Below, one piece after another: positions 1 to 8,200 of a DNA stretch of 15,680 nucleotides (position 1 is its first letter; every line of letters begins with the position of its first letter). This stretch comes from JBBKWQ01 sp037969115 (GTDB taxonomy: Bacteria; Actinomycetota; Acidimicrobiia; Acidimicrobiales; Ilumatobacteraceae). The notes beneath the pieces were generated by a model that worked only from the letters and a program-made list of their open reading frames with translations, was not told where the DNA came from and did no database searches. A program made the position numbers and the translations under genes. The stretch lies in assembly GCA_037969115.1 (NCBI GenBank), contig JBBKWQ010000144.1, forward strand, positions 1 through 15,680. Reading direction: 5' to 3'.

Positions 1-485
1 GGTGCGATGCCCCGCCACTCGAAATCGTCGACGCCGAACACTCCCGCGAGGAAATTGTGGACCGTTACGGTCGACACGATCAGGGACGAGGCGAGCGCAG
101 TGTTGAGATAGGCGGCCCACGCCAACGAGGTGCGCTCACCGTCATCGTCGCGCAGGCGATTGCGGGCGAACCGCAAGAGGAACGCGTACGCGGGACCAGC
201 CACGAGCATGAACGCGAGCCCGAGGGCGAGTGCCGTGCGCTCATCATCGGACCAGCTGGAGGTCAGGAGGGTGCGGCCGATCATCGTGGCGCCGACCGCA
301 CCGAGAATCAACGTCACGAGCATGAGTCCGTAGACGAAGAGGCGGCGGACCGACGTGGCGCGATCGACTTCTCCCTCCTCACCTTCTTCGCGACGGCGCC
401 CCAGCAAGCGGACGATCGCCCACGCGATCACCCCGAAGAACGCCAACTGCATCACAATCCCCAAGATCCCGGCCAGAACTTCCAT
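1..485 (-). CDS. Membrane protein, probable DUF5671 family (3' end cut by window edge)
   Basis: The first 161 residues are visible on the minus strand; the rest lies beyond base 1. Four hydrophobic segments can be read, at about residues 4-28, 49-73, 86-106 and 122-146. The loop between the first two is charged (RRREEGEEGEVDRATSVRR) and is followed by LFVYGLMLVTLILG, which resembles DUF5671 membrane proteins as I remember them. The start is ATG at 485-483, preceded by a good Shine-Dalgarno sequence (GAGGAGG, 4 bases before ATG). It is on the same strand as selO but 209 bases downstream of it, so it probably has its own promoter, although I found no clear -35/-10 pair in that gap. The function of the family is unknown to me. 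Being a membrane protein gene is well supported; the family name is less certain. Confidence 0.7.
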   Translation of the reverse strand, partial: MEVLAGILGIVMQLAFFGVIAWAIVRLLGRRREEGEEGEVDRATSVRRLFVYGLMLVTLILGAVGATMIGRTLLTSSWSDDERTALALGLAFMLVAGPAYAFLLRFARNRLRDDDGERTSLAWAAYLNTALASSLIVSTVTVHNFLAGVFGVDDFEWRGIA

Positions 486-694
486 GGCGCCTCCTCGGTT
501 GAATGCCAAACGCTCCAAATTCAATGGTCGCGCCGCTTGCCGGGTACGTCCATGGACGTTCGGCCCATTCAACCCATCTCGTTGGCACCGCGAAGATCCT
601 CGTCCGCTGGTCCTGGCTGGATCCGCGCGATCGACGCGCAGCGAACCCGCGTGTCCAAACTGCGAGAGTGGTCACAGGTTCTGCGGAGCGCGTG

Positions 695-2344
695 CTAGCT
701 GCTGCAGCTGAGCATCGAGCACCCGGCGCGAGTTCGAGCCCAATCGGGCCGACGCTCGGCGAAGCGATCGCGGCCTGGCTGATCGGTGTACGGGTACCGC
801 AACGTGTCGAGCAACTCGTCGAGAACTGAATTGTCGCCCTGATCGGCTGCATCGATGGCGAGCTGTGCGAGGTAATTGCGCAGCACATATCTGGGGTTGA
901 CGGCGTCCATCGCCGAGCGGCGTTCTTCTTCGGTGAGACCGTCGGTCAGGACTCGTTCACGCCACCGCCTCAGCCAGGCGACCGCCGACTCTCGGACGTC
1001 GCCGACGATCTGCTCGGGCACGTAGAACGCCTCTGAAATTGCGGCCACCAGTTCGTCGTCGGCCCCTGCACCTTCGGCGGCGCCGGGCAGCGAGCGGAAG
1101 AAGATCGTCATGTCGATCTCGGCGCTCGACATGACCGTGAACACCTCGTCGAGCAACTCGTCGTCGCCCTCGTGTTCGTGGACCAGGCCGAGCTTCGCCC
1201 GAAAGGCGTCGCGGTGCCCCGCGCGGAACACGTCGGTGTAGCGGTCGAGCGACGCCTGCAACGGCTCTGGCCGCTCGGTGACCTGATGGAGCGCCTCGGC
1301 GAGGCGGAACAGGTTCCAGAGCGCGATGTTCGGCTGATGCGCATACCGATACCGGCGTTGTCCGGCGTCGGTGGTGTTGGGTGTCCAATCGGGATCGAAG
1401 TTTTCGAGCCAGCCGTACGGGCCGTAGTCGATGGTGAGTCCGAGGATCGACAAGTTGTCGGTGTTCATCACGCCGTGCACGAAGCCGACTCGTTGCCAAT
1501 GCACCATCAGATCGGCAGTACGTACGCAGACCTCGTCGAAGAACGACTCGATCACCGACGCGTCGAGTCGCGATCCAGCGATGGTCGGGTCGAGGAGGTG
1601 TGCGAAGTCCTCGCGGATCGTGAACTCGATGAGACGACGCAAGTGATCGAGTTCGCCGAGGTACGCGGGCAGCTGGAAGTTGCCGAACCTCACGAACGAC
1701 GGCGCGACACGGCAGACGATCGCACCGAGCTCAGGCTCGGGGTTGCCGTCGTAGAACATGTCGCGCACCACCCGATCGCCGGTCAACACCAGGCTCAATG
1801 CACGAGTGGTCGGCACACCCAGGTGGTGCATGGCCTCGCTGCACAGAAACTCGCGTACCGACGATCGAAGCACCGCTCGGCCATCACCTGAACGTGAGTA
1901 CGGAGTGGGCCCCGAACCCTTGAGCTGCAAAGTCCGCACGGTGCCGTCGCCCAGCTCGACTTCGCCCAACGCAATGGCGCGTCCATCGCCGAGCTGACCG
2001 GCCCAGTTACCGAACTGGTGGCCGCCGTAGCGGGCGGCGTAGGGCTGCATGCCGTCGACGAGCAGATTGCCGCCCAGCACATCTGCCAGAACTGTGCGTT
2101 CGGCACCCGACGGATTCGTGGGCAGACCGAGCTCGGAGGCGAGGTCGGGCGACCAGCCGATGAGTGTGGGCGACGAGACCGACGTGGGTTCGACCAACGA
2201 GTACGCGGCGTCCGCGACCTGGCGGCGGCGGTTCTCGGCGATCGAGTCGCGCGGGAGCGCGTCGACGAATCTGGTCCTCCAAGCAAGGCGATCGAAGCCG
2301 GGTCCCCCGGCGGTGACAGACGGTGGAAGATCAGTCGAGGTCAC
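695..2344 (-). CDS. selO: SelO/YdiU family protein adenylyltransferase (AMPylase)
   Basis: A 549-residue protein of the SelO pseudokinase family, which transfers AMP from ATP to Ser, Thr or Tyr of target proteins and is linked to redox stress. Family signatures are all present: YGGHQFGNWAGQLGDG at about 106-121, LKGSGPTPYSR at 141-151, HGVMNTDN at 290-297 and DYGPYGW at 306-312. By comparison with characterised SelO, K142, D296/N297 and D306 should be the nucleotide and metal ligands. The protein ends in SCSS, the bacterial counterpart of the Sec-containing tail of animal SelO, so the C terminus is intact. The open frame extends 133 codons further upstream into the esterase gene, but that part has no SelO similarity. 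GTG at 2344-2342 is the best start; it has no Shine-Dalgarno sequence. It lies 64 bases downstream of the esterase gene and may be cotranscribed with it. Confidence 0.95.
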   Translation of the reverse strand: MTSTDLPPSVTAGGPGFDRLAWRTRFVDALPRDSIAENRRRQVADAAYSLVEPTSVSSPTLIGWSPDLASELGLPTNPSGAERTVLADVLGGNLLVDGMQPYAARYGGHQFGNWAGQLGDGRAIALGEVELGDGTVRTLQLKGSGPTPYSRSGDGRAVLRSSVREFLCSEAMHHLGVPTTRALSLVLTGDRVVRDMFYDGNPEPELGAIVCRVAPSFVRFGNFQLPAYLGELDHLRRLIEFTIREDFAHLLDPTIAGSRLDASVIESFFDEVCVRTADLMVHWQRVGFVHGVMNTDNLSILGLTIDYGPYGWLENFDPDWTPNTTDAGQRRYRYAHQPNIALWNLFRLAEALHQVTERPEPLQASLDRYTDVFRAGHRDAFRAKLGLVHEHEGDDELLDEVFTVMSSAEIDMTIFFRSLPGAAEGAGADDELVAAISEAFYVPEQIVGDVRESAVAWLRRWRERVLTDGLTEEERRSAMDAVNPRYVLRNYLAQLAIDAADQGDNSVLDELLDTLRYPYTDQPGRDRFAERRPDWARTRAGCSMLSCSS

Positions 2345-2408
2345 CTCAAGAGTGTGCCGGAAAACGGGTGAGCATCGCGCTCGTCGCACCGAGGAGACCG
2401 GTTCGTCC

Positions 2409-3485
2409 TCAGAGGCAGGCGCCGACCGCGTCGCTCGTACGTGCCAGGAGGTGGACGGCGATGCAACCGGGGTTGAGCTCGCCGCCGTCGACGGATGCGC
2501 CGGCCCAGGCGTGTCCCATTCCTTCGACGACCTGGAACACGACCCGCGAATCGCGCCCGCATCCTGTCCAGGTCGTGAGTGTGGTGACGTCGTCGTCCAG
2601 GGCGCGGAGATCGCGCTCGGTTGCGCACTCCGCTTGTTGCGCCCATAGGAGTGCTGATTCGGGAACCGGATCGAGTCGTACCGTCGAGTCGCCGACCACC
2701 ACGTCGCCGCCGTCGAACGCGACGGCACCGTCGTCGGTGCCATGGGCGATCAGGATGTCGATGTCGGCTGCGGGGTCGCACGAATTGCCCGGCACACCGG
2801 AGGCCATCAGCAGCAACGCGACCTTGTCGGCGTGGGCGCATCCATAGTCCCCTGTCCACCCGGCACCTGCGCTGAAACCGGCGAGCCCGATTCGTTCGCT
2901 GTCGACGCATGGGTTCGCGGCCAGCTCGGCGAGCAACGCATCGACGAACGCCGTGTCGGCCGCCGGGTCGCCGAGGTTCCACACGGCCGGAGTCCCGGCG
3001 GCTTGAGGAGCGATGAGGTGAACCCCGGCACCGCCGGCAACCTCGACCAGACGGGTCTCGGTGGCGATACCGCTCGCGGTACCGCCGGGTCCATGAAACA
3101 GCACGAGTGCCGGCGATGGCTCGGGCGCGAACGCAGGATAAACCTGCGCTGTGCGTTCGATGTCGGCCACAACAATCGACCAGGTCTCGGGAAGCAACGG
3201 ATCGCACACCGGCAACGAACCGTCGATTGCGGCGGCGTCGGCGTCGGCGTCGGCGGCTTCGGGATCAGTGCTTTGAGCGTTCGCCGATTCCCCGTCCTCG
3301 GCCGGTTCCATCGGTTCGACAGTCGGAGCGAGCGGCGCCGAATCGATCGGTGACGAAGGCGCGGCTTGGTCAGAAGCGGAGCAACCGGCCAGCACCGCGC
3401 CGATGGTTGCGAACGAGACGAGCCATCTGCTCACGTCGCCACGATCTTTCATCGAACGCGCGACAACGTCCATCGACGAAGGCAT
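2409..3485 (-). CDS. Secreted lipoprotein alpha/beta-hydrolase, PHB-depolymerase/LpqC-like esterase
   Basis: A 358-residue predicted lipoprotein. A hydrophobic segment (WLVSFATIGAVLAGC) ends in a lipobox with the acylated Cys at about residue 35, so the protein should sit on the outer face of the membrane. A low-complexity Asp/Ala/Glu/Pro linker follows (to about residue 90). The hydrolase domain has an oxyanion region LFHGPGG (129-135), the nucleophile motif GFSAG (Ser205), the acid in HGTDD (251/252) and the base in GMGHAW (His325). This order matches PHB depolymerase/feruloyl esterase-like hydrolases; the substrate cannot be read. Start choice: ATG at 3485 has TAGCGT exactly at -12 to -7, suggesting a leaderless mRNA; ATG at 3452 would give a more usual signal peptide of the same kind. 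Neither has a Shine-Dalgarno sequence. Alternating Asp-Ala codons make a short GGCGTC repeat near 3230-3255. Confidence 0.85.
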   Translation of the reverse strand: MPSSMDVVARSMKDRGDVSRWLVSFATIGAVLAGCSASDQAAPSSPIDSAPLAPTVEPMEPAEDGESANAQSTDPEAADADADAAAIDGSLPVCDPLLPETWSIVVADIERTAQVYPAFAPEPSPALVLFHGPGGTASGIATETRLVEVAGGAGVHLIAPQAAGTPAVWNLGDPAADTAFVDALLAELAANPCVDSERIGLAGFSAGAGWTGDYGCAHADKVALLLMASGVPGNSCDPAADIDILIAHGTDDGAVAFDGGDVVVGDSTVRLDPVPESALLWAQQAECATERDLRALDDDVTTLTTWTGCGRDSRVVFQVVEGMGHAWAGASVDGGELNPGCIAVHLLARTSDAVGACL

Positions 3486-3491
3486 CCGGGC

Positions 3492-3497
3492 ACGCTA
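3492..3497 (-). promoter_or_regulatory. Candidate -10 hexamer TAGCGT for leaderless esterase mRNA
   Basis: On the minus strand TAGCGT fits the actinobacterial TANNNT pattern and lies exactly at -12 to -7 relative to the A of the ATG at 3485. That spacing is expected when transcription starts at the start codon. It is inferred from position and pattern only. Confidence 0.4.
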
Positions 3498-3508
3498 CCC
3501 ATGTAGTT

Positions 3509-3522
3509 GGGCCCTTGGCCCC
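3509..3522 (+). promoter_or_regulatory. Inverted repeat GGGCC-CTT-GGCCC, possible DosR/DevR-like operator
   Basis: A perfect 5-base inverted repeat with a 3-base centre (3509-3521) in the divergent gap between the esterase and hpf. It resembles the mycobacterial DosR core GGGACTWWAGTCCC, but GC-richer and with a centre one base shorter. It starts 37 bases before GATGAT at 3546. Being short, it could be chance in GC-rich DNA; the hpf context raises its likelihood. Confidence 0.35.
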
Positions 3523-3545
3523 TGTTTCGACAGTCGATGGGGCGA

Positions 3546-3551
3546 GATGAT
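3546..3551 (+). promoter_or_regulatory. Candidate -10 hexamer GATGAT for hpf
   Basis: GATGAT starts 37 bases after the GGGCC repeat, the same distance as between the GGGAC box and CATGAT in front of nifJ. Transcription would begin near 3558 and leave a leader of about 125 bases before the hpf ATG. It is a weak match to TATAAT; the support is mainly the matching spacing. Confidence 0.3.
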
Positions 3552-3572
3552 GACGGTGATGTTTGCGGTACG

Positions 3573-3597
3573 ACCTCTCGGAGGTAGACCTAGGGTC
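3573..3597 (+). repeat. Two adjacent short inverted repeats in the hpf leader
   Basis: ACCTC-TCG-GAGGT (3573-3585) and GACC-TAG-GGTC (3587-3597) are both perfect small inverted repeats lying side by side. They fall in the predicted hpf leader and could be an operator pair, small hairpins or chance. I do not recognise either site. Confidence 0.3.
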
Positions 3598-3683
3598 GAT
3601 CACGTGAGATGTCTGGACTGCGCTCGTTGTAGCCGCGGTCCGCGCTCACCCCGTTATCTCAAGCACAGCCATGGAGGCACATC

Positions 3684-4550
3684 ATGCAAGACGGCCGCGA
3701 CGTGAACCAGTCCGACGTGACGACGGAGTCGCTGAACCTGCTGGGCACACCGATCGAGTTCTCGTCGCTGGGTGCGATCTCGAAGGGAGATCGCCTGGCG
3801 GTCGTCGACATGCTGGAGAAGGTGCTCGACTCGGTCGACGACCCGGTGACGCACCTGCGGGTTCGGATGGAGCACGACAGCAACCGCAATCGGGACCGCC
3901 AGACCACCGTCCGCACCATCATCGATTTCAAGGGCGGAGCGGTTCGGGCGCACATCACGTCCGAGTCGACGCGGTCGGCGATCGATCTACTCGAAGCTCG
4001 ACTCCGCTCGCAGCTTCGCCATCGGTCGCAGCGGCGCAAGGCCCAGCAACACCGAAGTGCATCATCAGGCGCAGGGGAGTGGAGGCACGGTGATCTGACA
4101 ACTGAGCGCCCGCCGTACTTTCCGCGTCCGGCCGACGAGCGCGAGTTGGTGCGTCACAAGTCGGTCGCCCCAGCGGAATCCAGCGTGGAGGAGGCGCTCT
4201 TCGACCTTCAGATGATGGACTACGACTTCTACCTCTTCATCCATCTCGGAACCGGTCGCGATGCCCTGGTGCGCCGCGAGTCGACCGCACGCAACGGCGA
4301 TGAAACGACGCACGTCGTGCAGTTCGTCGGTGGCGCCGCCGACGTGACCGTCGACGAGTGGCTCGACGGTGTCGTCGTGGTCGACGATCCCGCACCCGTG
4401 CTCGATGTGGGAACGGCGACGCAGCTCCTCGATGTCGGCGACGAACCCTGGGTGTTCTTCCAAGACGCCAAGAGCGGGCGCGGTCATGTGCTCTATCGCC
4501 GCTTCGATGGTCACTACGGGATGATCGTTCCCATCAACGAGCCCGACTGA
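3684..4550 (+). CDS. hpf: Long ribosome hibernation promoting factor (HPF/RaiA family, RafH-like)
   Basis: A 288-residue protein that should bind the small ribosomal subunit and silence or store ribosomes when growth stops. Residues about 18-115 form the S30AE-type domain (THLRVRMEHDSN, TIIDFKGGAVRAHI, basic end RHRSQRRKA). After a linker there appear to be two copies of the C-terminal dimerisation domain. The first, about 158-200, contains KSVAPAESSVEEALFDLQ and DFYLFIHLGTGRDALVRR; the second, about 205-285, ends VLYRRFDGHYGMIVP, the usual HPF finish. Standard long HPFs carry one such domain; mycobacterial RafH/Rv0079-type proteins are the closest I recall, and that link is from memory. The start at 3684 has GGAGG at 3673-3677, 6 bases before ATG. 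It stands alone on the plus strand, with a possible DosR-like box and -10 about 135-175 bases upstream. Confidence 0.88.
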   Translation: MQDGRDVNQSDVTTESLNLLGTPIEFSSLGAISKGDRLAVVDMLEKVLDSVDDPVTHLRVRMEHDSNRNRDRQTTVRTIIDFKGGAVRAHITSESTRSAIDLLEARLRSQLRHRSQRRKAQQHRSASSGAGEWRHGDLTTERPPYFPRPADERELVRHKSVAPAESSVEEALFDLQMMDYDFYLFIHLGTGRDALVRRESTARNGDETTHVVQFVGGAADVTVDEWLDGVVVVDDPAPVLDVGTATQLLDVGDEPWVFFQDAKSGRGHVLYRRFDGHYGMIVPINEPD

Positions 4551-4579
4551 GTCACGCTGTCCGGCTGAACGTCGGTCCC

Positions 4580-4648
4580 CGATCACGCGATCGAGTGAGG
4601 CGGTCGAGCGATCGAACGGTCTCCCCGGCACCGACAGCGCGCGTGATC
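4580..4648. terminator. Weak inverted repeats between convergent hpf and hypothetical gene
   Basis: The 96-base gap between two converging genes holds GATCACGCG (4581-4589) and its complement CGCGTGATC (4640-4648), which reaches the stop codon of the minus-strand gene. Inside is a tight hairpin, CGATC-ACGC-GATCG (4580-4593). Neither has a U-tract and the outer loop is long, so this is at best a poor bidirectional terminator. Confidence 0.2.
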
Positions 4649-5039
4649 AGCTGTCGGGAAGGAGTGCCCCGATGGTCACGGTCAGTTCGTCGGCGACGGT
4701 GGCGTAAAGCGTCGCAAGGTCGTGTTGGCCAGTGGTCACGAAGTGCCCTTCGAGTTCCAGGGCGAGCGCGTGGGCTTTCGCATGGGCGGCCTGTCGGTGC
4801 TGCTCGGAGAGGCCCACCTGGTTCTGCCCGATGAGTTCGTCGGCGGTCACACCCGCCGCCTCGGTCGCCCCGGGCCAGCATGTTGACAAGATCGCCCACG
4901 CCAGCACGGCCTCGGAGGCGCTCTCGTCGGTCTCGCCGGCCACTGCGAACACCGCTGCCATCCGGACGTGGTACGCGAACTGGCCGGCCGTCGAGGCCGG
5001 CAGCTCGAGTTCGGTGAAATGGTCGGACGTCTGCTCCAT
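4647..5039 (-). CDS. Hypothetical protein, small and acidic, probably all-helical
   Basis: A 130-residue protein I do not recognise. It has no signal peptide, no clear membrane segment and no metal or nucleotide motif. The composition (Ala, Glu, Leu, Thr rich, with stretches such as HRQAAHAKAHALALELEGH) suggests a helical bundle. The start at 5039 is well supported: on the minus strand AGGAG stands 6 bases before ATG. It is divergent from nifJ across 173 bases that contain a 27-base near-perfect palindrome, so the two genes may share a regulator. Its tail faces hpf. No function is proposed. Confidence 0.7.
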   Translation of the reverse strand: MEQTSDHFTELELPASTAGQFAYHVRMAAVFAVAGETDESASEAVLAWAILSTCWPGATEAAGVTADELIGQNQVGLSEQHRQAAHAKAHALALELEGHFVTTGQHDLATLYATVADELTVTIGALLPDS

Positions 5040-5078
5040 CGTGGCTCCTGTGTGCTGCGCGAGGGGTGTCGGTAGCGA

Positions 5079-5105
5079 GTTCGACCACCACTGTGGTGGC
5101 CGAAC
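5079..5105. promoter_or_regulatory. 27-base near-perfect palindrome, likely operator between nifJ and the divergent gene
   Basis: Arms GTTCG-A-CCACCAC and GTGGTGG-C-CGAAC surround a single central T at 5092. Twelve of thirteen base pairs match; only 5084/5100 do not. The site lies 40-66 bases from the start of the minus-strand gene and 108-134 bases from the nifJ start. A dimeric repressor site is more likely than a hairpin because the arms meet at one base. I do not recognise a regulator family from it. Confidence 0.6.
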
Positions 5106-5163
5106 GGCGTACAGGACAAGAGCACAAGGTCACTCCGGCACCGCACGCGCCCGCCCCGAAGAG

Positions 5164-5176
5164 GGGACTTTGTGCC
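5164..5176 (+). promoter_or_regulatory. GGGACTTTGTGCC, possible DosR/DevR-like box before nifJ
   Basis: The left half GGGACTTT matches the mycobacterial DosR consensus (GGGACTWW) exactly; the right half (GTGCC) keeps four of five pairs with a 3-base centre. Its centre is 43 bases before the nifJ ATG, and it starts 37 bases before CATGAT at 5201. This is the usual place for DosR activation if the mRNA is leaderless. Similarity and spacing are the only evidence. Confidence 0.4.
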
Positions 5177-5200
5177 ATCGTCAGCAGCGGGCGGTCGCGC

Positions 5201-5206
5201 CATGAT
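5201..5206 (+). promoter_or_regulatory. Candidate -10 hexamer CATGAT for leaderless nifJ mRNA
   Basis: CATGAT lies exactly at -12 to -7 of the nifJ ATG. It keeps the second-position A and sixth-position T that matter most in actinobacterial -10 elements. No convincing Shine-Dalgarno sequence precedes nifJ, which fits a leaderless start. Confidence 0.4.
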
Positions 5207-5212
5207 GGGGGC

Positions 5213-8200
5213 ATGACCTCTGCCTGCGTCGATGGGAACGAGGCGGCCGCCAGCGTCGCGTTTGCACTGTCGGAGGTGTTGGCGATCTATCCGATCACTC
5301 CGGCGTCGCCCATGGGTGAACACGCCGATACATGGGCGTCGAGCGGTCGGACCAATCTGTGGGGTTCGATTCCGGAGATCGTCGAGATGCAGTCCGAGGC
5401 CGGAGCGGCCGGGACCCTGCATGGCGCACTCCAGACTGGCGCGCTCGCAACCACGTTCACCGCATCGCAGGGCCTGCTCCTGATGTTGCCGAACATGTTC
5501 AAGATCGCCGGAGAACTCACACCCGCGGTGATCCACGTTGCGGCCCGAGCAGTTGCGACTCACGCGCTGTCGATCTTCGGTGACCACAGCGACGTGATGG
5601 CCGCGCGCACGACCGGATTCGCCATGCTCTGTGCCAGCTCGGTGCAAGAAGCGCACGACTTCGCCGCTGTTGCGCATACCGCGACGCTGCGCACGCGGGT
5701 GCCGTTCTTGCACTTCTTCGACGGGTTCCGCACATCGCACGAGATCAACCGCATCGAGTTGCTCGACGACGAGACGCTGGCAGAGTTGGTGAGCGCCGAC
5801 GACATCGCTGCTCACAAGCTGCGACGGCTCCGCCCGACGGCTCCCGCGGTTCGTGGTACAGCGCAGAACCCCGACGTCTTTTTCCAGGCGCGGGAAGTGG
5901 CCAACCCGATCTACGACGGGGTGCCCGGTGCCGTCGCCGATGTCTTCGACCACCTGGAGTCGTTGACGGGTCGTCGGTATGGACTCGTCGACTACGAAGG
6001 GGCGCCCGACGCCGAACGCGTCATCGTCATGATGGGTTCCGGAGCGGGAGCGACGAGTGAGGCGGTGGCCAAGCTCGTCGCCGGCGGTGACCGTGTCGGC
6101 GTGGTCACCGTTCGACTGTTCCGGCCATTCCCGGTCGAAGCGTTCCTGAGCGCACTACCCGAATCCGTTCGCTCGGTCGCGGTGCTCGACCGCACCAAGG
6201 AACCGGGTTCTGTCGGTGAACCGCTCTACCTCGATGTGGTTGCCACTCTCGCCGAGTCCGACCGCCAAGGTGTTCGGGTGATCGGCGGTCGGTACGGGTT
6301 GGGGTCGAAAGAATACACACCCGCCATGGCGAAAGCGATCTTCGACGAACTCGACGCGGAGACACCCAAACGGCGCTTCACCGTGGGCATCATCGACGAT
6401 GTGAGTCATTCCAGCCTCGACGTCGATGCGGCGTTTCACGTCGACACCGGTGGACGGTCCGCCGTGTTCTACGCCCTCGGCAGCGACGGCACCGTCGGTG
6501 CCAACAAGGCATCGGTCAAGATCATCGGCTCGCAGCCCACGCTGCACGCACAGGGCTACTTCGTGTACGACTCGAAGAAGTCCGGGTCGATGACGGTGTC
6601 ACACTTGCGGTTCGGAGCCGATCCGATTCGTTCGACCTATCTCGTCGAGGAGGCCGATCTCGTCGCCTGCCACCAGTTCGGACTACTCGATCGGTTCGAC
6701 GTCTTGGAGACGGCGCGGCCCGGCGGGACCTTCCTGCTCAACGCTCCATTTGCGGCCGACGAACTCTGGCAGCACCTGCCGCGGGTGATTCAGCGCGAGA
6801 TCCTCGATCGGCAGCTTCGCGTGTTCACGATCGATGCGGCCAAGATCGCCGACGAGCTGGGCATTCCCGGTCGCATCAACACGGTGATGCAGCCCTGCTT
6901 CTTTGCGCTCGCCGACGTGATGGATCTCGATGCGGCCATCGTCGAGGTGAAGCAGTCGATCGAAGATGCATACGGGCGGCGAGGGCGCTTCATCGTGGAG
7001 AGGAACCATGCAGCCGTCGATCGTGCGCTGGCGGAGCTGACCGAGATGGTCGTACCCGCAGGAGCCGCCGATGCGCTTCCGGATGCTGTTGAACAGCTCG
7101 ACGTGGCGACCGCAGTGCTCGAGACCGATTTCATCGACCGCGTGACGATGGCCATGATTGCCGGGAAGGGCGACCGGCTCCCGGTGTCGGCAATGCCGCT
7201 CGACGGGACCTTCCCGAGTGGCACGACGAAGTACGAGAAGCGCAAGCTCGCGGCGTCGATTCCGGTCTGGGAGCCCGATCTCTGCATCGACTGCGGCAAA
7301 TGCGCGATCGTGTGCCCGCACGCCGCGATTCGGATGAAGGCCTACGAACCCGATGCGATTGCGGACGCACCCGAGCACTTCCTGACCAAGCCGTTCCGTT
7401 CGCGTGAGATCAAGAACCATCAGCTGACCGTGCAGGTAGCGCCCGACGACTGCACCGGCTGCGGCATCTGTGTCGACGTGTGCCCGGCCAAAGACAAGAC
7501 CAACGTGCGGCGCAAGTCGATCAACATGAGGTCGGCCTCGGAACACCGCGATGCCGAACGCGTGCGATGGGACTTCTTCCTGCAGATCCCCGAGCTCGAC
7601 CGAACGCTCGTTTCACACGATTCGGTGAAGAACGCGCAGTTGCTCGAACCGCTCTTCGAGTTCTCGGGTGCCTGCGCCGGTTGTGGCGAGACGCCGTATC
7701 TCAAGCTGCTCACCCAACTGTTCGGTGACCGGCTGGTCGTCGCCAACGCGACCGGCTGTTCGTCGATCTACGGCGGCAATCTGCCGACGACGCCGTGGTC
7801 GAAGAATGCCGACGGGCTCGGTCCGGCGTGGTCGAACTCGCTGTTCGAGGACAATGCCGAGTTCGGTCTGGGCATGCGGCTCGGCGTGGAGCATCACGAG
7901 CGCGAGGCGCAACGGCTGGTCGACGAACTGAGCGGTGCCCTCGGCGTCGAGCTTGCCGCCGCACTGCTGGCCAACACTCAGCCGACGGAGGCCGACATCG
8001 ACGGCCAGCGTGACCGCGTTCGAGAACTCCGAGCCGCACTGACTTCGATCGAAGACCCCCGAGCTCGGCGCCTCGAGGTGATCGCCGACGAACTCGTTCG
8101 TTCGAGCACGTGGATCGTGGGTGGCGACGGCTGGGCCTACGACATCGGTTTCGGTGGTGTCGATCATGTGTTGGGCAGCGGTCGAAATGTCAACTTGCTC

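Noticed and set aside
546..559. Perfect 14-base palindrome ACGTCCATGGACGT upstream of the DUF5671 gene
   Set aside because: About one such palindrome is expected by chance in a window this long; no second copy or known regulator supports it.
1172..1891. Long plus-strand open frame antisense to selO
   Set aside because: High-GC codon bias makes long antisense frames common; the selO frame has clear homology and this one has none.
2345..2743. Upstream extension of the selO reading frame (133 codons)
   Set aside because: It overlaps the esterase gene in another frame and shows no SelO similarity; the GTG at 2344 fits the family start.
3228..3256. GGCGTC short tandem repeat
   Set aside because: It encodes an Asp-Ala low-complexity linker in the esterase lipoprotein and needs no other explanation.
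5066..5212. 49-codon upstream extension of nifJ
   Set aside because: It carries the palindrome and the candidate promoter, and PFOR homology begins at the ATG at 5213.
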